Source: JBFMFR01 sp040752025
GTDB taxonomy: Bacteria > Chloroflexota > Anaerolineae > Anaerolineales > UBA4823
Direction: 5' to 3'
Assembly: GCA_040752025.1 (NCBI GenBank)
Contig: JBFMFR010000003.1
Location: 186,001-250,000, forward strand
Length of the DNA: 64,000 nucleotides
Shown here: positions 59,845 through 64,000 of the stretch, piece by piece
How positions within the stretch are numbered: position 1 is the first letter of the stretch
Layout: the number at the start of each line of letters is the position of its first letter
The notes under the pieces: generated by a model
Told to the model about the DNA's origin: nothing
The model's input: the letters and a program-made list of their open reading frames with translations, nothing else
Database searches by the model: none
Translations under genes and position numbers: made by a program

Positions 59845-60741
59845 ATGAAAACCTCCGCTTCTCGCTCCGAAGATCTGATTACCCGCCTGATCGCCGCCTG
59901 CGGCTATTCGGCCATCGTCTTCGTCGCCATGATCTTTTACTTCCTGTTCAGCGAAAGCCTGCCCACCCTGGGCGAAGTCCCGCTGAAGACGCTGTTCAGC
60001 GGGCGCTGGTATCCCATCGAGGATTACTTCGGCATCCTGCCGCTGCTGGGCGGCTCGCTGATCGTCACCGTGGGCGCGGCCCTGGTGGCGGTGCCGGTCG
60101 GCATCGGCACCGCCATCTACATCGCCGAGATCGCCCCACGCTGGGCGCGTGAAGTCCTCAAGCCGCTGATCGAAGTGCTGGGCGGGCTGCCTTCCGTGGT
60201 GCTGGGCCTGCTTGGTATCCTGGTGCTCTCCCCCTTCCTGCGGCGCTTCCTGAACCTGCCCACCGGGCTGAGCGCCTTCACCGGCTCCCTGCTGCTCGGC
60301 GCCATCTCCATCCCAACGATCATCTCGGTGGCCGAAGACGCCCTGGATGCCGTGCCGCGCAGCTACCGCGACGCCGCCCTGGCCCTGGGCGCCACCGAAT
60401 GGCAGACGATCTGGCGCGTGACCCTGCCGGCGGCCCGCTCGGGCGTGCTGACGGCGGTGATGCTGGGCATCGGGCGGGCCATCGGCGAGACGATGACCGT
60501 GATGATGGTCACCGGCAACGCCGCCGTGCTGCCCAACGGGCTGGGGGCGCTCTTCGCCCCGGTGCGCACCATGACCGCCACCATTGCCGCCGAGATGGGC
60601 GAAGTGGCCAACGGCTCCACCCACTACCACGTGCTTTTCTTCATCGGCATCCTGCTGTTCCTGATCTCATTGGCGGTCAACGTGACTGCCTCGCTGGTGG
60701 TCTTCCGCCAGCGCAAGCGCTCGGAGCGCATCCTGTCATGA
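59845..60741 (+). CDS. pstC: Phosphate ABC transporter permease PstC
   Basis: 298 residues from ATG 59845 (GTG 59839 is also possible). Six membrane segments, starting LIAACGYSAIVFVAMIFYFL. The transport domain has LIVTVGAALVAVPVGIGTAI, YIAEIAPRWAREVLKPLIEV, LGGLPSVVLGLLGILVLSPF and the EAA-like loop YRDAALALGATEWQTIWRVT. It forms the membrane channel with PstA. It ends in a four-base overlap with pstA. Confidence 0.93.
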   Translation: MKTSASRSEDLITRLIAACGYSAIVFVAMIFYFLFSESLPTLGEVPLKTLFSGRWYPIEDYFGILPLLGGSLIVTVGAALVAVPVGIGTAIYIAEIAPRWAREVLKPLIEVLGGLPSVVLGLLGILVLSPFLRRFLNLPTGLSAFTGSLLLGAISIPTIISVAEDALDAVPRSYRDAALALGATEWQTIWRVTLPAARSGVLTAVMLGIGRAIGETMTVMMVTGNAAVLPNGLGALFAPVRTMTATIAAEMGEVANGSTHYHVLFFIGILLFLISLAVNVTASLVVFRQRKRSERILS

Positions 60742-61610
60742 CACAGCCGCACACCTCTTCTACGCGCCTGCGCAGCCTGACCCAATACCTGGGCTTCGGC
60801 CTGCTGACCGCCATCACCCTGGCGACGGTCATCCCGATCCTGCTGGTGGTTGGCTACATCCTGGCCAAAGGCGCGCCGGCAATATCGCTGGAGTTCTTGC
60901 TCGGCTTCCCGCGCCAGGGCATGCGCGCCGGCGGCATCCTGCCTGCCATCGTGGGCACTTTCTACCTGACCCTGGGGACAGCGCTCTTCTCGGTGCCATT
61001 GGGGATCGGCGCGGCGATCTACCTGTCTGAATACGCCTCCGAAAACCGCTGGACGCGCCTGATCCGCATCGCCATCATCAACCTGGCCGGCATCCCCTCG
61101 GTGGTCTACGGGCTGTTCGGCCTGGGGTTGTTCGTGCTGTTCCTCAACTTCGGCACCAGCCTGCTGGCCGGCTCGCTCACCCTGTCGATCATGACCCTGC
61201 CGGTGATCATCAGCACAGCCGAGGAGGCCCTGCGGGCCGTGCCCCAATCCTTCCGCGTGGTGAGCATCTCGCTGGGCGCCACGCGCTGGCAGACCATCCG
61301 GCGCGTCGTGCTGCCCCAGGCGCTGCCCGGCGTACTGACCGGGGTCATCCTGGGCCTGGAGCGCGCTGCCGGCGAGACCGCCCCGATCCTGTTCACTGTG
61401 GCGGCCTTCTTCCTGCCGCGCCTGCCGCATTCCCCCCTGGATGCCAGCATGGCCCTGCCCTACCACCTGTTCGTCATTTCCACCCAGGTGCCGGGCATGC
61501 CCATCCAGATCCAGTACGGCACAGCCCTGGTGCTGCTGATCTTCGTGTTGGGGATGAACACGCTGGCCACCGTGATCCGCTCGCGGGCGCGCGCCCGCCG
61601 CCAGTGGTGA
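60738..61610 (+). CDS. pstA: Phosphate ABC transporter permease PstA
   Basis: 290 residues from ATG 60738 overlapping pstC. Membrane segments include LLTAITLATVIPILLVVGYI and IVGTFYLTLGTALFSVPLGI; the motif GIPSVVYGLFGLGLFVLFLN and EAA loop SFRVVSISLGATRWQTIRRV are as in PstA, as is GLERAAGETAPILFTVAAFF. Works with PstC and PstB. 22 bases separate it from the second pstB. Confidence 0.93.
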   Translation: MTQPHTSSTRLRSLTQYLGFGLLTAITLATVIPILLVVGYILAKGAPAISLEFLLGFPRQGMRAGGILPAIVGTFYLTLGTALFSVPLGIGAAIYLSEYASENRWTRLIRIAIINLAGIPSVVYGLFGLGLFVLFLNFGTSLLAGSLTLSIMTLPVIISTAEEALRAVPQSFRVVSISLGATRWQTIRRVVLPQALPGVLTGVILGLERAAGETAPILFTVAAFFLPRLPHSPLDASMALPYHLFVISTQVPGMPIQIQYGTALVLLIFVLGMNTLATVIRSRARARRQW

Positions 61611-61632
61611 AAGCAGAGGAGATTCCGGCAGC

Positions 61633-62403
61633 ATGATCAAATTCGCCATCCAGAACCTGAACCTGCGCTACTCGGACGGCACCGAGTCGCTGCGCAATAT
61701 TAATTTAGAAATCCAGGCCAACGCCATCACGGTGCTGTTCGGCCCGGCCGGCGGCGGCAAATCCTCCTTCCTGCGCATCCTCAACCGCCTGAACGATTTG
61801 GCCGACGTGGTGGCGCTGTCCGGCCAGGTGCTGTTGAACGATGGTCACGATCATTTCATCGACATCCTTTCGCCGCAAACGGATGTCGTCGCCCTGCGCC
61901 GCCGCGTGGGCATGGTCTTCGCACGCCCGGTGGTGCTGCCTTTCAGCATCCGCAACAACCTGACTTACAGCCTGGAAGTGGCCGGCGTGCGCGACAGCGC
62001 CCGCCTGGAAGAAGCCGTGGTGCGCAGCTTGCAGCAAGCTGCTTTGTGGGACGAAGTCAAAGACCGCCTGAACGACCCCGCCGTGGCGCTCTCCGGCGGG
62101 CAGCAGCAGCGCCTGTGCCTGGCGCGCAGCCTGGCCCTGGAGCCGGAGGTGATCCTGCTGGACGAACCCACCTCCGGGCTGGACCCCATCTCTACCAACA
62201 AAGTAGAAAGCACCTTGCAAGAACTCAAACAGCGCTACACCATCATCCTGGTGCCGCATTCCGTACAGCAGGCCGCCCGCATCGCCGACCACGCCGCCTT
62301 CTTCCTGCAAGGCGAGCTGGTCGAGTACGCCGAGGGCAGCGCCTTATTCACCACCCCGCAAGATAAACGTACTGAAGATTATGTCGAGGGCCGTTTCGGT
62401 TAG
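61633..62403 (+). CDS. pstB: Phosphate ABC transporter ATPase PstB, copy 2
   Basis: 256 residues. Walker A FGPAGGGKSSFLRILNRLND, Q-loop position VGMVFARPVVLPFSIRNNLT (Ala where Gln is usual), signature ALSGGQQQRLCLARSLALEP, Walker B VILLDEPTSGLDP, H-loop VPHSVQQAARIAD. The nucleotide-binding P-loop differs from the common GPSGCGKST, and the Q-loop glutamine is missing. It lies in the pstSCA transcript, so it is probably the dedicated ATPase, with copy 1 beside phoU as a paralog. Function as phosphate-specific ATPase is inferred from context. Confidence 0.88.
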   Translation: MIKFAIQNLNLRYSDGTESLRNINLEIQANAITVLFGPAGGGKSSFLRILNRLNDLADVVALSGQVLLNDGHDHFIDILSPQTDVVALRRRVGMVFARPVVLPFSIRNNLTYSLEVAGVRDSARLEEAVVRSLQQAALWDEVKDRLNDPAVALSGGQQQRLCLARSLALEPEVILLDEPTSGLDPISTNKVESTLQELKQRYTIILVPHSVQQAARIADHAAFFLQGELVEYAEGSALFTTPQDKRTEDYVEGRFG

Positions 62404-62436
62404 AAAACGCGGAACGGCTTCGCTTGGAGGTTGCGT

Positions 62437-63141
62437 ATGGCAGAAAAAATCCTTGTCGTTGAAGACGAACTCACTTTACAGGAAACCCTGGCGTATAACC
62501 TCACCCGCCAGGGATACAGCGTCGAAACCGCCGGAGATGGGCAGACCGCACTGGACAAAGCGCGCAGCCTGCACCCGGACCTGGTCGTGCTGGACATCAT
62601 GCTGCCGGTGCTGGACGGCTTCGAAGTCTGCCGCATCCTGCGCCAGGAGATGAACGTGCCCATCCTGGTGCTGACCGCCAGGGACGATGAGATCGACCGG
62701 GTCATCGGCCTGGAGATGGGCGCCGACGATTACATCACCAAGCCTTTCAGTATGCGCGAGTTCCTGGCGCGCGTCAAGGCGCATCTACGCCGGGTGCGCA
62801 TGATCCGCGAAGAGATGGACAGCGAGTCGACCCTGATCAAAGAGACTTACCGCTTTGGCAACCTGACTCTCGACCTGACCCGCCGGGAAGTGCTGCTGGA
62901 TGACCAGCCGCTCTCGCTCAAGCCCAAAGAGTTCGATCTGCTGCTCTTCCTCACCCGCCATCGCGGCCAGGTGCTCTCGCGTGAGCTGATCCTGGAGCGC
63001 GTCTGGGGTTGGGAATTCAGCGGCGGCAGCCGCACAGTCGACGTGCACGTACGCTGGCTGCGCGAGAAGATCGAGCCAGATCCCGCCCTGCCCGAGCGCA
63101 TCGTCACCGTGCGCGGCGCCGGTTATCGCTTCGAAGGATAG
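62437..63141 (+). CDS. phoB: OmpR/PhoB-family response regulator
   Basis: 234 residues from ATG 62437 (GGAGGTTGCGT). Receiver domain: KILVVEDELTLQETLAYNLT, phosphoacceptor in LVVLDIMLPVLDG, Thr in ILVLTARDDE and Lys in DDYITKPFSMREFL. C-terminal winged helix: LSLKPKEFDLLLFLTRHRGQ, VLSRELILERVWGWEF, GSRTVDVHVRWLREKIEPDP and RIVTVRGAGYRFE. The position after pst and before a histidine kinase supports a PhoB/PhoP role. Confidence 0.93.
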   Translation: MAEKILVVEDELTLQETLAYNLTRQGYSVETAGDGQTALDKARSLHPDLVVLDIMLPVLDGFEVCRILRQEMNVPILVLTARDDEIDRVIGLEMGADDYITKPFSMREFLARVKAHLRRVRMIREEMDSESTLIKETYRFGNLTLDLTRREVLLDDQPLSLKPKEFDLLLFLTRHRGQVLSRELILERVWGWEFSGGSRTVDVHVRWLREKIEPDPALPERIVTVRGAGYRFEG

Positions 63142-63144
63142 ATT

Positions 63145-64000
63145 ATGTTCCACAGCATCCGCTGGCGCATCGCCCTGCCCTACGTCATCCTGATCCTGGT
63201 CACTATGCTGGGAGTCGGCTTCTACATCACCTATTTCGCCCGCCAGACTTACCTGAGCGCCCTCGAATCGGAGCTGAGCGCCGAGGCGGTCCTGGCCAGC
63301 GAGACGGTCGGTCCGTTCATGGAGCCGGTTCCCGATCCGGTCACGCTGGACGCCCTGGCCAGGCGCTGGTCGACCCGGCTGGGCACGCGCGTCACCATCA
63401 TCGCCGCCGATGGCGTGGTACTGGGCGAGTCGCACGAAGACCGCACACAGATGGAAAACCACCTCAACCGTCCGGAAATCCAGCAGGCGCTGAGGGAGGG
63501 CAAAGGCGCAGCCACGCGCTACAGCGTCACCCTGGGCAAATTCCTGCGCTACCTGGCCATCCCAGTCTACGCAAATGAGGAGGTGATTGGCTTTGTGCGC
63601 ATGGCCCTGCCTGTCGAAACCGTCAATCAAACTGTAGCCAGCTTACAGAGCGCCCTGGCCGCGGCGACCTTCGTCATCACCATCTTTGCCGTGCTGCTGG
63701 CCCTATGGATCGCCGGGCGCAGCATGCTCCCCCTGGTCGAACTGACCCAGGCTGTCGGCCAGATTGCCGAAGGCGACCTAGCCCTGGCGCGCCTGGATAA
63801 AAGCCGGCTAAAAACCACCTCCGACGAAATCGGCGACCTGACCCGCGCCTTCGACAGCATGACTTTGCGCCTGCAAGAGCAGATCCAGGCCCTGGAAACC
63901 GAACGCAGCAAAATGGCCGCCGTGCTGGGGGTCATGTCGGACGGCGTCCTGATTGTAGATCGAGAAGGACGCATCCAGTTGATTAACGCCGCCGCTGAAA
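63145..64000 (+). CDS. phoR: Sensor histidine kinase PhoR, 5' part
   Basis: Truncated by the window edge; 285 codons are visible. Membrane segment WRIALPYVILILVTMLGVGF, an extracytoplasmic domain of about 135 residues (TYLSALESELSAEAVLASET to VIGFVRMALPVETVNQ), second segment LAAATFVITIFAVLLALWIA, a HAMP domain (SMLPLVELTQAVGQIAEGDL, TSDEIGDLTRAFDSMTLRLQ) and the start of a PAS domain (VLGVMSDGVLIVDREGRIQL). The kinase domain lies beyond the window. ATG 63145 is three bases after the phoB stop, so the two are coupled. Confidence 0.88.
   Translation, partial: MFHSIRWRIALPYVILILVTMLGVGFYITYFARQTYLSALESELSAEAVLASETVGPFMEPVPDPVTLDALARRWSTRLGTRVTIIAADGVVLGESHEDRTQMENHLNRPEIQQALREGKGAATRYSVTLGKFLRYLAIPVYANEEVIGFVRMALPVETVNQTVASLQSALAAATFVITIFAVLLALWIAGRSMLPLVELTQAVGQIAEGDLALARLDKSRLKTTSDEIGDLTRAFDSMTLRLQEQIQALETERSKMAAVLGVMSDGVLIVDREGRIQLINAAAE

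Overview
The window reads as a chromosomal segment of a GC-rich, free-living bacterium, most likely a Chloroflexota member of the Anaerolineae type. That placement is an inference. It rests on secreted proteins ending in a YLPL(V/I)x(R/K) tail, dispersed CCGCAAAG / CCGCAGATTACGC-type intergenic repeats, an Hdr/Mvh electron-bifurcating module in a bacterium, and Chloroflexota-like gene neighbourhoods. Gene density is high, start/stop overlaps are frequent, and at least five genes have a -10 box so close to the start codon that leaderless mRNAs are expected.

Layout. 0-5 kb: start of an SDR dehydrogenase, two uncharacterised proteins, and a Rad3/DinG-type helicase with an N-terminal PD-(D/E)XK nuclease domain. 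5-13.2 kb is accessory and partly decayed: a frameshifted membrane protein, a secreted beta-helix protein, a MITE-like element, two lone methyltransferases, an AT-richer 14-repeat propeller lipoprotein, a frameshifted zinc-ribbon gene followed by an integron attC-like site, a META lipoprotein and a truncated trypsin-like protease. 13.4-26 kb is housekeeping: tRNA(CAU), polyprenyl synthase, TatD, phosphohexomutase, cysteine desulfurase-MnmA (tRNA thiolation), TrmI, L25, two Nudix enzymes and an RsmC-like methyltransferase. 26-38 kb: Fe-ADH/ABM pair, a eukaryote-type tandem 6-phosphofructokinase, S41 protease, LCP ligase, SmpB, an A-type Fe-S carrier and transketolase.

38-46.3 kb holds the metabolic centrepiece, hdrC-hdrB-hdrA-mvhD-mvhG-mvhA plus a hydrogenase maturation protease. 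It should encode an H2-linked flavin-based electron-bifurcating complex. It is followed by a lone cyclic-nucleotide-binding domain and a GNAT acetyltransferase, together resembling a split cAMP-gated protein acetyltransferase. 46-53 kb: small membrane proteins, CBS protein, ECF-like sigma factor with DegV and a candidate anti-sigma protein, tmRNA (ssrA), RlmI and an alpha-oxoamine synthase. 53-57 kb: DNA ligase LigA, heme A synthase CtaA, DUF72 and glutaredoxin. 57-64 kb is a complete phosphate locus: phoU-pstB1 divergent from pstS-pstC-pstA-pstB2-phoB-phoR, the last cut by the window edge.

Functionally, the hydrogenase/heterodisulfide module points to anaerobic H2 metabolism, while CtaA points to an aa3-type oxidase elsewhere in the genome, so a facultative lifestyle is plausible. 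Cysteine desulfurase, A-type carrier, MnmA and the many Fe-S clusters of Hdr/Mvh connect sulfur/iron handling with the energy module.
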